Notes: generated by a model from the sequence alone, not told the origin. Shown: positions 9,137 to 18,264, counted from the stretch's first letter. The stretch: DNA of 24,029 bases from Silvimonas sp. JCM 19000 (GCA_001313065.1 BBFD01000022.1:1-24029), one strand, 5' to 3'. Made by a program: numbers and translations.

Positions 9137-9928
9137 CTAGATAAAAAAAAGCTTGCGATCGTTGTGGGTATTCAGCCGGGCCAGGTCGGATACGAACTCG
9201 CTGAATTCCAGCCCGTATTGCGCTTCCAGCTTGATGGCGCGCTCTGACAACGCCGCCCAGCTCGGATTATTGAAGCCGCGCTTGAAGCAAAAGGCCATGA
9301 TGTTGCCCTTCTGCCGCGCTGGCAGCAGCAAGACGCGGCTATCAAATGCCTGCGCCAGCCGGTCGCGATACTGGCCAAAGCGCTTGTCCGAGCCCCACAG
9401 ATTGACGGCCAGCACACCATCGGCGCGCAGCTTGTCGCGACAGGCGCTAAAGAAATCGACGGTGGCCAGCGGTTCTGCAATGCCGCCGGCCGAATAGGCA
9501 TCCATGATGATCAGATCGCTGCTGGCGTCTGCCATCTGATACACCCAGGCCGAGCCATCGCCAACCTGCACGTCGAGGCGTTCGTCGTCGGGCGGCAAAA
9601 AAGAACATCGAATGCGCCACCGCCACCACCTGTGCGTGCAGCTCGACCACAGTCAGACGCGTCTGCGGCATGTGGGCGTGAATCCACTTGGCAATCGAAC
9701 CGCCGCCCAGGCCAATCAACAAAGCATCGCGCGGTGCCTCGGCCAGCAGCAAAAAAAGCCAAAGGCACAGCGCGTGTAGGCCAGCACCAGTTCCAGCGGG
9801 TCTGCCACTTTCATGGCGCTTTGCGTGTCATCGCCACCAAAGTGCAGTTTGCGGATGCCAAAGTTATCCGACACATCCACCTGCACTTCGGCCGCAGCCG
9901 CGCCATTACGTTTTGAGCGAAACAGCAT
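9137..9928 (-). CDS. Spermidine-synthase-like (aminopropyltransferase fold) protein
   Basis: Rossmann-fold protein related to polyamine aminopropyltransferases, about 262 residues after repair. It keeps the nucleotide-binding GLGGGSIAKW, the acidic end of the next strand (TVVELHAQV), VQVGDGSAWV, and the catalytic-loop region DLIIMDAYSAGG. The N-terminal beta domain of true spermidine synthases is short ([24 protein letters not shown]). Breaks: A7 at 9751-9757 (five expected: CAFGFLLLAEAP) and A6 at 9597-9602 (five expected: SMFFLPPDDE). A8 at 9143-9150 near the stop keeps frame. The start ATG overlaps the ttcA stop by one base (TGATG), pointing to translational coupling. Substrate unproven; a methyltransferase-like role is also possible. 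Confidence 0.75.
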
Positions 9929-10879
9929 CAGCCTTGGTCTCCGCAACCGCCGTCGTCAGCCGGGCGGCTGGCCAGGATCGAAATGCGGGACGGATCGTTA
10001 AAGCTTTCTTTATCGAATGCCTTGTCGCCATCGTCACGCGGCACGCCGTCGGCTTTGATGCCGGCAAAGTCATGCAGCTTGATATCAGCCAGATGCGACG
10101 GCACCACGTTTTGCAGCGCGCGCATCATCGATTCAACGCGGCCGGGAAAACGCTTGTCCCAGTCGCGGATCATGTCGCCCACCACCTGGCGCTGCAGATT
10201 GGGTTGGCTGCCGCACAAATTGCACGGAATGATGGGAAAGCCGCGCGCTTCCGAATATTTGACGATGTCTTTTTCGCGGCAATAGGCCAGCGGGCGGATC
10301 ACCACATGGCGGCCGTCATCGCTGACCAGCTTGGGCGGCATGCTTTTAAGCTTGCCGCCGTAAAACATATTCAGAAACAGCGTTTCGAGAATGTCTTCGC
10401 GATGGTGGCCCAGCGCGATTTTGGTGGCGCCCACTTCATCGGCCACGCGGTACAGAATGCCGCGCCGCAGCCGCGAGCACAGACTACAGGTGGTTTTGCC
10501 CTCGGGCACCAGACGCTTGACGATGGAATAGGTGTCTTCTTCGATAATTCGATATTCCACGCCCAGCGCGCTCAGGTATTCCGGCAGCACGTGCTGCGGA
10601 AAACCCGGCTGCTTCTGGTCCAGGTTGACCGCAATGATGGAGAAATCAATCGGGGCCGAGCGCTGCAGATTAAGCAGGATGTCCAGCATGGTGTAGCTGT
10701 CTTTGCCGCCCGACAAACAGACCATGATGCGATCGCCCTGCTCGATCATGTTGAAATCATTGATCGCATCGCCCACGGCGTGGCGCAGGCTCTTGTTGAG
10801 CTTGTTCAGGTTGTACTGCTGCTTTTTTGTCCGTCTGGCTGGCGACATCGGCCTCGGCGGGGGTATGGATTGCGTTCAT
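9928..10879 (-). CDS. ttcA: tRNA 2-thiocytidine(32) synthetase
   Basis: Thiolates cytidine 32 in certain tRNAs using an Fe-S cluster and an ATP pyrophosphatase fold. About 316 residues after repair. Visible are the PP-loop SGGKDS (56-61), the CSLC pair (131-134), [10 protein letters not shown], and the second CNLCGS site (219-222). The best start is ATG 10879 ([19 protein letters not shown]) with GAG upstream. To use it, T6 at 10823-10828 must be five, giving [18 protein letters not shown]. Without that change the frame begins at ATG 10848 with a poor N-terminus. The A5 run at 10270-10274 within REKD is intact. Translation runs directly into the spermidine-synthase-like gene. Confidence 0.95.
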
Positions 10880-10890
10880 GGCAAAAGCTC

Positions 10891-10911
10891 ACGGGGCGCC
10901 AGGCGCCCCGT
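10891..10911. repeat. GC-rich palindrome upstream of ttcA
   Basis: 10-bp arms ACGGGGCGCC/GGCGCCCCGT around a single base, 12 bases before the ttcA start codon. It would form a strong hairpin in the mRNA leader or end the sodC transcript; there is no good U-tract. Its role is open. Confidence 0.55.
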
Positions 10912-11010
10912 TGTAGATAGTTGAATTGGCGTGGATTTTAGCTGATTCGGCGCCCCGACGCGACTGCGTGCGCTGCCGTCACCCCAGCGGGATCACACCG
11001 CAAGGCCTGG

Positions 11011-11534
11011 TCAGATCACGCCGCAGGCGTAGCGCGCACCGCCGCCGCCCAGTGGCATCGGTTCGTCCGAGTGGTTATCACCCCCGGCATGCACCATCAG
11101 GGCGTGCCCCTTGATCTGGTCTATGCGCGTCAGGCGCGGAGCCAGCACCGGGTACATCGCCATGCCATCGGCGCCCACATACAAGGCGGGCAGGTCGCCC
11201 AGATGGCCATCGCCATACGGCCTAGATGCTTGCCGGTCTTGTCCGGATCAAAGTGGCCACCGGCCTGGCCTGCGGGCGTGACCTTGCCGTCTTTGACGCT
11301 GGGATCGCAACTGCCTTTCTCATGCACATGAAACCCGTGTATGCCCGGTGGCAAGCCGGTCAGATGCGGCGTAAACACCAGGCCGTAGCGCGTTTCCTCG
11401 ATATGCACGGTGCCCAGATTGGCACCCGCGCCGTCTTCTGTGGCCGCGCGTATGGGCACATCCAGCGTCGCCGCCAGGCTGATACTGGCCAGGCCCAATG
11501 CCGCTATCCCGCTCAAAACCTTGATCGTTTGCAT
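11011..11534 (-). CDS. sodC: Periplasmic Cu/Zn superoxide dismutase, one frame break
   Basis: Converts superoxide to hydrogen peroxide and oxygen in the periplasm. ATG 11534 has an excellent GGAG 8 bases upstream. The signal peptide [21 protein letters not shown] is followed by the mature enzyme, about 174 residues in all. Copper/zinc ligands lie in [21 protein letters not shown] and, after the break, [16 protein letters not shown]. The closing [12 protein letters not shown] supplies the second disulfide cysteine. One G is missing at about 11219 (plus strand). Restoring it turns [10 protein letters not shown] into [22 protein letters not shown] and runs to the TGA at 11011. It lies 75 bases after the reductase gene on the same strand. 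Confidence 0.93.
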
Positions 11535-11609
11535 GACTTGCTCCGGTTGAGTGTTGCTCAGGTCTAACCCCAGAACTGGACACCGCGCAGGCGGCGTTAG
11601 TTCTTAACC

Positions 11610-12387
11610 TTAGAGCACCACGCTACGGCCGCCATCCACCGGCAGAATGACGCCGGTCACGTAACTGGCTTCGAGCAAATAATGGATAGCCTGTGCCAGA
11701 TCTTCCGGATTGCCGGTGCGCGCCAGTGGAATGCTGGCTTCGATGCGCTGACGTTCCGCCGCATCAAACACGCCGCCATCGCCTTCTGGCCACAGATTGG
11801 TGCCGGGGGCGACGGCATTGACCCGTATCGCCGGGGCCAGCTCGCGCGCCAACGACCGCGTCATCGCCACCAGGCCGGCTTTGGCCACCGTATAGAACGT
11901 ATGTAAGGGATACGGCCGTTCCACGTGGATGTCGACGATGCTGATGATGGCGCCGTGGCTGGCACGCAAGGCGGGCGCTGCGGCCTGGGCAAGGAACAAG
12001 GGCGCCTTGAGATTGGAGCCGAGCAAATCGTCCACGCGGCCTCGGTAAACTCGCCCAAGGGGGTGGGAAAGAACGAGGAGGCGTTGTTGACCAGTGCATC
12101 GAGCCGCCCGAATTGCTGGATTACCGCATCCACCAACTGTGGCAATGCCGGAATCGCCAGCAAATCCTGCTGCAAAGCGCAGGCCGAATCGGGCCGTATG
12201 GCATTCAGTTGTGCGACCAGCGCCAAGCATCGGCGCCTGAACTGCGGTAATGCAAAGCAACGCGCCAACCGCGCGCATGCAGAAAACGCGCCACACCCGC
12301 GCCAACACGACGGGCGCCGCCCGTAATCAGAACCACGCGCGCGGGCTGCGGCGCGTCGCCAGAACCATACATCTGCGCCTGCGTCAT
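11610..12387 (-). CDS. Short-chain dehydrogenase, pteridine reductase (FolM/PTR1) type
   Basis: NAD(P)H-dependent SDR, about 259 residues after two repairs. The cofactor motif is TGGARRVGAG (residues 21-30). NNASSFFPTPLGEFTE is typical of pteridine reductases, which reduce dihydrofolate or dihydrobiopterin. The active-site YTVAK is intact, and the C-terminus VTGVILPVDGGRSV is normal. One base is missing near 12226 (RSSGADALALVAQLNAIRP restored) and one C near 12032 (EAAWDDLLGSNLKAP restored). It is transcribed away from the midA-type gene with only 47 bases between the two starts. The SDR fold is certain; the substrate comes from family resemblance. Confidence 0.85.
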
Positions 12388-12434
12388 TTAGAATCGAGCC
12401 TTCCCTTCGTTTTTTTGCGGATTTTCCCGCCGAC
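12388..12434. promoter_or_regulatory. Short divergent control region
   Basis: 47 bases separate the start codons of the reductase (minus) and the methyltransferase (plus), so promoters of both must lie here or inside the genes. It holds a T7 run (12412-12418) and GGATTTTC. No clear -10/-35 pair is visible. Confidence 0.4.
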
Positions 12435-13603
12435 ATGACCGCCCCGCAACTGCCCACGCCTTCCGCCGACGCTTTGTTGATCAGCCACACGCTGGTCGAC
12501 CGCATCCGGCAACGTCTTGACGCCAGCAATGGCTGGATTTCGTTCACCGACTATATGCAGCAGGCATTGTACGCGCCCGGTCTGGGCTACTACGCGGGCG
12601 GCGCCACCAAGTTCGGCGATGCCGGTGACTTTACCACCGCGCCCGAGATGTCCCCGCTGTTTGGCGCCTGCGTGGCCGGCACTGCCGCGCATGCCTTGCG
12701 CCATATCGCTCAGGGCCGCGTGATGGAGTTTGGCGCAGGCACCGGCGTGCTGGCCGCGGAAATCCTGACCGAACTGGAACGGCTGGACTGCCTGCCCACC
12801 AGCTACGACATCGTCGATCTGTCACCCGATCTTAAACAACGTCAGCTCACCACCTTGCAAACGCGCGTGCCGCATCTGCTCGACCGGGTGCGCTGGCTGG
12901 ATGCGCTGCCCGAGCATTTTGACGGCTTTATCGTCGGCAACGAAGTCCTCGACGCCATGCCCTGCGCCCTGGTTTATCGCGACGAGAGCGGCCAGCTGTT
13001 TGAACGCGGCGTGGTCTGGCGCGAGCAAGGCCTGGCCTATGAAGATCAGCCTTGCAATCCGGCCAGCTGTTCGACCTGGCCAGCGCGCTGGATCTGCCGT
13101 GCGATTACCTGACCGAAATCCAGCCACAGATGCACGCTTTTGTCCGCAGCGTGGCGCAAAGTCTGCGCCAGGGCGCTTTGCTGCTGATCGATTACGGCTT
13201 TGCCGCGCGCGAGTACTACCATCCGCAACGCAATCAGGCACCTTGATGGCGCACTATCGCCATCACAGCCTGATCGACCCGTTTTATTTGCCCGGCCTGT
13301 GCGACATCACCTGTCACGTGGATTTCTCCGCCGTTTATAGCCATGCCGAAGCCAGCGGCCTGCAACTGGAGGGCTATATTCCGCAAGCGCAATACCTGCT
13401 CAACACCGGCTTGACGCAAAAAACTGGAAGCACTGGGCATCGACAACACCCGCCAATATGTCAGCGCTGCCGCCAGCGTGCACAAACTGACCAGTCCGGC
13501 CGAAATGGGCGAACTGTTCAAAGCCATTGCGTTCTCGCGCGGGCTGAATCTGGACACGCTGCTGCATGGCTTTGAGGACGGCGATGATTCGTGGAAACTG
13601 TAA
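12435..13603 (+). CDS. MidA/NDUFAF7-type SAM-dependent methyltransferase
   Basis: Class I methyltransferase of the family whose mitochondrial member methylates a complex I subunit; the bacterial substrate is not established. Reconstruction is 389 residues, the family length. It shows GYYAGGATKFGDAGDFTTAPEM (residues 51-72, family signature), the SAM loop EFGAGTGVLAAE (98-109), GNEVLDAMP and LLIDYGFAAREYYHPQR. Breaks: one base missing near 13050-13053 (YEDQ-LQSGQLFDLASAL), one G missing at 13237 (NQGTLMAHYRHH), and A6 at 13418-13423 where five fit (LTQKLEALGIDNTRQYV). It ends at TAA 13601, just ahead of the tRNA promoter. Confidence 0.9.
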
Positions 13604-13620
13604 ATAATCCACGCCGAAGC

Positions 13621-13649
13621 TTGACAACCCGGTCGTCTCACGCCAGAAT
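13621..13649 (+). promoter_or_regulatory. Promoter of tRNA-Met
   Basis: Perfect -35 TTGACA (13621-13626), a 17-base spacer and -10 CAGAAT (13644-13649), placed 14 bases before the tRNA. Confidence 0.7.
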
Positions 13650-13662
13650 CGCCGACTCTTAT

Positions 13663-13739
13663 GGCTATGTAGCTCAGTCGGTTAGAGCACAGCACTCATA
13701 ATGCTGGGGTCACAGGTTCGAGTCCCGTCATAGCCACCA
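13663..13739 (+). tRNA. tRNA-Met (elongator, anticodon CAU)
   Basis: A 77-base cloverleaf with encoded CCA. The acceptor GGCTATG pairs with CATAGCC. The D-arm is GCTC..GAGC. The anticodon loop CTCATAA sits on an AGCA(C)/TGCT stem, with CAT at 13697-13699. The T-arm contains GGTTCGAGTCCC. It resembles the E. coli elongator tRNA-Met closely; the paired 1-72 end excludes the initiator type. Undamaged. Confidence 0.97.
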
Positions 13740-13745
13740 GATAAT

Positions 13746-13767
13746 CTTTGTTGCGTCAGCAACAAAG
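13746..13767 (+). other. Perfect hairpin just after the tRNA
   Basis: 9-bp stem CTTTGTTGC/GCAACAAAG with a GTCA loop, starting seven bases after the CCA end and preceding the terminator. It may guide 3' processing of the precursor; that is inference. Confidence 0.5.
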
Positions 13768-13772
13768 TACAG

Positions 13773-13809
13773 AAACCCCCGTCAAGCGATGCTTGCGGGG
13801 GTTTTTTTT
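13773..13809. terminator. Strong intrinsic terminator, probably bidirectional
   Basis: A long GC stem (AAACCCCCG plus CAAGC, one bulged T) pairs with GCTTG and CGGGGGTTT, followed by T8 on the plus strand. It ends the tRNA transcript. The AAA on the other side would give U's on the minus strand, so it can also stop the convergent gene ending at 13820. Confidence 0.88.
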
Positions 13810-13819
13810 GTTTGGCGGC

Positions 13820-14300
13820 TTATTGCAGCGTCATGACTTTCGACAGTTCTTGCATATCCACGTAATTGGCAAACTCCCTGACTTCCATCATCACCGCCGG
13901 GTTACTCATCAGCTCCGTCATGGCCACGCGCCCCATCGATGAAAACGCCTCAGTGACGGCGCCCTGGCCGTCTTGTGCAACCGCTGCGCGCACCTGGTTC
14001 GGACAATCCTTGCTGAGTAAGCGCGTCATTAACGCAGCAGTCTGGCGCGATGCGTCTTCGCGGATTTGGGGAGTGACGGTCGAGAGCGCGGCCATTTCGG
14101 GATGCGCCGCCATACTGATGAAAATCCAGCGGGCCATCAGCTTGCGGTCTTTGCCGTTGGTGCTATCCGCCAGGCAACCGGCCAGCGTAGTGGTGGCCGG
14201 ACCTGCCACGCATGCGGTGCCAGCAGCGCAGACAGCAGCAAGGCGGTGACTGCTTGTATGAATTTGTTTTTTTGAGAACAGCGCGCATCAGATTGCTCAT
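13820..14300 (-). CDS. Exported protein of unknown function
   Basis: Reconstruction gives 159 residues from ATG 14300 (or ATG 14288). The signal peptide reads FIQAVTALLLSALLAPACVAG. The mature part contains AGCLADSTNGKDRKLMARW, then IFISMAAHPEM, LLSKDCPNQV, and an alpha-helical C-terminus. I have the impression of a family of secreted proteobacterial proteins with a C-x(6-8)-GK-[DE]-RK-x-[LM]-A-[RK]-WIF motif, but I know no name or function. Two cysteines of the mature part could form a disulfide. Breaks: T7 at 14267-14273 where five fit (VLKNKFIQAV) and one base missing near 14215 (APACVAGPATT). It converges on the tRNA terminator. Confidence 0.7.
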
Positions 14301-14438
14301 GAAGTGAAAGGCCAGCGGGCACCGTAGCGACCACACTGGCGCATTTCAAGTTCGTTGGCATCTGTGCTGCTCGGGCCTACAAACAAAGCCTGCAAATGCG
14401 TAAAAAACTGTGGGGTTTACGCAAATCCGGGGCGGCGT

Positions 14439-14849
14439 TCAGTCACCCGTCATCCGGCTATGGCCACGCGGGGCGGGGCGGCTGCCATCCATGATGTCCA
14501 GCACGCCGGTCATGGCGCGGGTGCTCTCTCTGCGTTGCGTCAGTACGCGATCGCGGCGTAGATGGCGAATTTGCAGTACCACCGCGGCAAAGGCCAGCAC
14601 CCCCACCAGGCTGTGCGCCACGCTCAAGCGCCATTCACCGGCAAACATCGCTGCGAATGCCGCCAGCAAGGCAACCGTGAGGATGGCGCCGATGGCGTTC
14701 CAGGCATGCGGCACCACTTTGGCGGTGGCGCTGGCATAGTCGGCTTCAAGCCGGGCTTTGGGTTGGGCGGTGGCGCGGGGGTCGAGCGCGTTGGCGCGAC
14801 CAGCGCGTTGGTGCGCGGGCGTATGCAGGTGGTCGATATGGGTGGCCAT
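14439..14849 (-). CDS. Small inner-membrane protein, unknown function
   Basis: 136 residues from ATG 14849, with GGGA 13 bases upstream. A polar, His/Ala-rich N-terminus (about 55 residues) precedes two hydrophobic segments, AIGAILTVALLAAFAAMFAG and SLVGVLAFAAVVLQI, split by EWRLSVAH. A basic tail follows (RHLRRDRVLTQRRESTR). The charge pattern suggests a hairpin with both ends in the cytoplasm. No family recognised. An upstream extension to 14972 is open but lacks a ribosome site. The 138 bases between its stop and the next gene's start at 14300 hold only an A6 run and no gene. Confidence 0.6.
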   Translation of the reverse strand: MATHIDHLHTPAHQRAGRANALDPRATAQPKARLEADYASATAKVVPHAWNAIGAILTVALLAAFAAMFAGEWRLSVAHSLVGVLAFAAVVLQIRHLRRDRVLTQRRESTRAMTGVLDIMDGSRPAPRGHSRMTGD

Positions 14850-14984
14850 GATGTTGCATCCCGGAAATGGATGCCCCAATTGTGCTGGCGCCGGCCGCCG
14901 CGCGTTGCCAGCGCAGTGATCAAGCGCGTGTAGGTCTGCGTGCCATTCGCAAGCCGGTTTGGCAAAACGCACATGGGCAGAGGC

Positions 14985-15013
14985 TTACAGCGCCACGTGG
15001 CTGGGGCTAGAAT
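14985..15013 (+). promoter_or_regulatory. Promoter of the Kdo hydroxylase gene
   Basis: -35 TTACAG (14985-14990), a 17-base spacer and -10 TAGAAT (15008-15013), 34 bases ahead of the start codon. A T7 run sits in the leader at 15026-15032. Confidence 0.5.
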
Positions 15014-15046
15014 CCGGTATTAGGATTTTTTTCTTACGACGCAACC

Positions 15047-15918
15047 ATGCCCAGCCAGATTATTACCGTGACCGACTACGGTTCCTCCTTTGCGCCCGCC
15101 CGCGATCAATTAGTGGCGGCGGCGGAATCGGGTCAGGTTTTGTATTTTCCGAAGCTGGGCTTTAGCTTGCAGCCTGATGAGCTGCGTTTGCTTGATCCCG
15201 CCATTGCCGACCCCAAGCGCAAGAACATCAGCCTGGATCCGGCTGGCGGCAAATTGCATGGCGTGCTCAATCCCGCCGATGAGTCTGCCGTGCGCGGCTG
15301 GTCGAACGTTATCAACACGCGGCCAACGATCTGGTCTCGCGTCTGTTCCCCGAGTACCTGGGCCAGTTACGTGCGGCCCCCACCAGCTTGCGTTTGCATC
15401 AGGTCGAAAACCGGCAAACCTCGTGGCGCAAGGATGACAGCCGTTTGCATGTCGATGCGTTTCCGTCGCGGCCCAACTATGGCGAACGCATTCTGCGTGT
15501 GTTCACCAATATCAATCCGCATGGTGCGCCGCGGGTCTGGCGCGTGGGCGAGCCGTTTGAAGATATGGCGCGCAAATTATTGCCGCGCGTGCCGCGTCAG
15601 TGGCCGGGCTCAGCGGCCGTGCTGGCGGCGCTCAAGATTACCAAGCGCCCGCGCAGCGCCTACGATCACATCATGCTCAATCTGCATGACGCGATGAAAG
15701 CCGATATGGAATATCAGCGCAGCAGCCCGCAAGAAACCATGCCGTTTCCGCCCGGCTGTGGCTGGATCTGCTTCTCGGACCACGCCTCGCATGCGGTGAT
15801 GTCGGGTCAGTTCATGATGGAACAGACCTGGTTTTTTGCCGGTCAACGCCATGGTTGAGCCCAGCCGCGCGCCTTTGGGCGTGCTGCAAAAAAACTGACC
15901 GGCCGCGCCCTGGTTTAA
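15047..15918 (+). CDS. Kdo hydroxylase family protein (Fe(II)/2-oxoglutarate type)
   Basis: Members convert the Kdo sugar of the LPS inner core to 8-amino-precursor/Ko-type hydroxylated forms using iron and 2-oxoglutarate. Reconstruction is 289 residues. The iron-binding HxD lies in DSRLHVDAFPSRPNYGERIL and the distal His in FSDHASHAVMSGQF. VFTNINPHGAPRVWRVGEPF is highly characteristic. Breaks: one C missing at 15298 (RGLVERYQHAANDLVSRLFPEYL), T6 at 15832-15837 where five fit (TWFLPVNAMVEPSRAPL), and A7 at 15888-15894 where five fit (LQKLTGRALV). The true stop is then TAA at 15916, not the early TGA at 15856. Family call firm; exact product unproven. Confidence 0.85.
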
Positions 15919-16025
15919 GCGCCAGCGGTTGCTTTGGCCGCGACCGCCCCCACTTAGGCAGACACAGCAAATTTCTGACGCGTAGCCTGGCCGGGCCGAC
16001 GCGCGAAAAGGCAAGCTGGCTTATT

Positions 16026-16038
16026 GTGATAAAATCAC
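16026..16038 (+). promoter_or_regulatory. Likely -10 region of the 16063-22905 gene run
   Basis: TGTGATAAAATCAC contains an extended -10-like TG..TAAAAT inside a small dyad (GTGAT aaa ATCAC), 25 bases before the ATG. No convincing -35 is seen. The rest of 15919-16025 shows nothing clear. Confidence 0.35.
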
Positions 16039-16062
16039 CTGTTTTTTCAACGGGATAACGGT

Positions 16063-16395
16063 ATGCGCAAGCCCCTCGCTTTACTGCTGTTGTTGTCTAC
16101 CCTGCTGCTGTCGAGCTTCAGTTTTGCCGCACGTGTGTTGCCCGCCAACGGCAAGCTTGGCGTGCTCGACCATTACCAACTGAACGCCGTTTCCATCGAC
16201 GGCAGCGCGCAGCCCGTGGCCGCCGCCATCCGCGTATATGGCACCAACAACCTGCTGCTGGCCCCGCAGCAAGTGCCGGACAACAGCAATATCTGGTACA
16301 CCACCGAAGCCAACGGCAACGTATGGAAAATCTGGTTGCTCAGCGACGACGAGCTCGCGCTGATCAAGCAGCAACTCAAGAATCAACAGAACTGA
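16063..16395 (+). CDS. Small periplasmic protein of unknown function
   Basis: Complete, 110 residues, ATG behind GGGATAACGGT. The signal peptide is [20 protein letters not shown] followed by FA-A. The mature part ([52 protein letters not shown]) is beta-rich and lacks cysteines. It looks like a conserved small exported protein, with alternating hydrophobic strands and a closing WLLSDDE, but I cannot name the family. It ends five bases before miaB and is surely co-transcribed with it. The frame is unbroken. Confidence 0.8.
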   Translation: MRKPLALLLLLSTLLLSSFSFAARVLPANGKLGVLDHYQLNAVSIDGSAQPVAAAIRVYGTNNLLLAPQQVPDNSNIWYTTEANGNVWKIWLLSDDELALIKQQLKNQQN

Positions 16396-16400
16396 TCAGC

Positions 16401-17770
16401 ATGAGCAAAAAAAAGTATTTATCAAGACCTTCGGTTGCCAGATGAACGAGTACGACTCGGACAAAATGGCCGATCTGCTTGGCGCCACCGAAGGCATGAC
16501 CAAGACCGACAACGTGGAAGAAGCGGACGTCATCCTCTTCAACACCTGTTCGGTGCGCGAAAAAAAGCGCAGGAAAAGGTATTCAGCGATCTGGGCCGCA
16601 TCAAGCATCTGAAGGCGCAGAACCCTGGCCTGGTGATCGGCGTGGGCGGCTGCGTGGCCAGCCAGGAAGGCGCCGAGATCGTCAAGCGCGCGCCTTATGT
16701 CGACGTGGTGTTTGGCCCGCAAACGTTGCATCGCTTGCCCGCGCTGATTGAAGAGCGTCGCGCCAGTGGCCGCAGCCAGGTGGATATTTCTTTCCCCGAA
16801 ATCGAAAAAAATTCGACCATCTGCCGCCCGCCCGGGTTGAAGGCGCGACCGCGTTTGTGTCGATCATGGAAGGCTGTTCCAAGTTTTGCTCGTTCTGCAT
16901 CGTGCCGTACACGCGCGGCCAGGAAGTGAGCCGTCCGTTTGAAGACGTGCTGGCCGAAGTGGCTGGCCTGGCGCAGCAAGGCGTTAAAGAAGTGACGCTG
17001 CTGGGCCAGAACGTCAACGCCTATCGCGGCAAGATCCTCGATGGCGCGGAAGAAGGCGAAGAGCCGGAAATCGCCGATTTCGCCACGTTGCTGGAATATG
17101 TGCACGAAGTGCCGGGCATTGAACGCATTCGCTACACCACCAGCCACCCGCGTGAAATGACGGCGCGCATTGTCGAGTGCTATCGCAAGCTGCCCAAGCT
17201 GGTCAGCCATCTGCATCTACCGGTGCAAGCGGGTTCGGATCGCGTGCTGGTGAACATGAAGCGCGGCTATACCACGCTGGAATACAAATCGCTGGTGCGC
17301 AAACTGAAAGAAGCGCGTCCGGATATCTGCCTGAGCTCGGACTTTATCGTCGGCTTTCCCGGCGAAACCGAAGACGACTTCGAACGCACCATGAAGCTGA
17401 TCGACGATGTCGGGTTTGATGCCAGCTTCAGCTTTATCTACAGCCGTCGCCCCGGTACCCCTGCGGCAGACCTGGCCGATGATGTGCCGGATGACGTCAA
17501 GTCCAAACGCCTGATGCGCCTGCAAGCGCGCATCCAGCAACTGGCCGACGATGTGAACCGCAATATGCTGAACACCGTGCAACGTGTGCTGGTGGAAGGC
17601 GTATCAAAGAAAGACAGCAATCAGCTGGCTGGCCGCACCGACAACAACCGCATCGTCAACTTTGACGGTTCGCCGCGCCTGATCAATACCTTTGTTAATG
17701 TGCGCGTTACCGACGCCTGCCGCATAGTTTGCGCGGAGAGATTGTCACACGCGAAACCGTCGCCATCTGA
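16401..17770 (+). CDS. miaB: tRNA-2-methylthio-N6-dimethylallyladenosine synthase
   Basis: Radical-SAM methylthiotransferase that adds the 2-methylthio group to i6A37 of tRNA. Repair gives 454 residues. The accessory-cluster cysteines are at 12 ([12 protein letters not shown]), 49 ([13 protein letters not shown]) and 83 (GGCVASQEG). The radical-SAM CxxxCxxC is at 157, 161 and 164 ([16 protein letters not shown]), the positions known for E. coli. A C-terminal TRAM domain follows. Breaks: A8 at 16407-16414 (six expected, MSKKVFIK), A7 at 16560-16566 (five expected, VREKAQ), A7 at 16805-16811 (five expected, EIEKFDHLPP), each exactly two too many, and one C missing at 17720 ([19 protein letters not shown]). 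Stop TGA at 17768. Confidence 0.95.
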
Positions 17771-17778
17771 TAACGCTC

Positions 17779-18264
17779 ATGATCCTCAGCACAATCGATC
17801 ACTGGTCAAACACGCAGGCGGCCTTTCCGGCGCCGGTGAATACCGCCTTGTCGATGCTGCGCGAGCGCGATCTGCTGGCCTTGCCCGCAGGGCGTTATGC
17901 GCTGGGCGATGATCCGCGCATGTTCTTTCTGATCCAGACCGCCACCACCGAGCCGCTGCACAAGCAGCGGGCCGAAGCGCATACCCGGCATGTGGACATC
18001 CAGTGGTTGCTGGCTGGGGCCGAGCGTTATGGCGTTGCGCAGAAAGACGCGAGCACGCAGATCGAAGAGGATCTGAGCGAGAAGTACGACGTGGCGTTTT
18101 ATGCCGCCCCGGCGCGTGAAACGCAGATCGATTTTTTTTACCCCGGTTCGTTTGGTGTGTTTTTTTTCCCGAGCGACATCCACCGCGCCACCGGCCAGGT
18201 TGATCAGCCAGTGGCGATCCACAAGGTGGTGGTCAAACTTCATCGCAGTCTGTTTGGGCTGTAA
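17779..18264 (+). CDS. YhcH/YjgK/YiaL family protein
   Basis: 161 residues with ATG eight bases after the miaB stop. The family is a cupin-like barrel linked in other bacteria to sugar-acid or sialic acid breakdown (anomerase proposals); its function here is unknown. The hallmarks are [20 protein letters not shown] (metal-site His/Glu), EKYDVAFYA, and [11 protein letters not shown] with the C-terminal KVVVKLHR. Two T8 runs, at 18132-18139 (IDFFYPG) and 18160-18167 ([11 protein letters not shown]), keep frame. The family normally has FFP there, so each run may hold three surplus bases. It sits between miaB and phoH, an unusual place for a sugar-related gene. Confidence 0.85.
   Translation: MILSTIDHWSNTQAAFPAPVNTALSMLRERDLLALPAGRYALGDDPRMFFLIQTATTEPLHKQRAEAHTRHVDIQWLLAGAERYGVAQKDASTQIEEDLSEKYDVAFYAAPARETQIDFFYPGSFGVFFFPSDIHRATGQVDQPVAIHKVVVKLHRSLFGL

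Noticed and set aside
10891..10911. Riboswitch or attenuator for ttcA
   Set aside because: Only a single palindrome is visible; there is no alternative structure or leader peptide.
9688..10920. 410-codon open frame antisense to ttcA and the spermidine-synthase-like gene
   Set aside because: It is fully explained as the shadow of ttcA. It has no ribosome site, low-complexity composition and no recognisable family.
12435..13603. Calling broken genes such as midA, lnt and miaB pseudogenes
   Set aside because: All catalytic motifs survive on both sides of each break, the breaks share one artefact-like signature, and many of the genes are important or essential.
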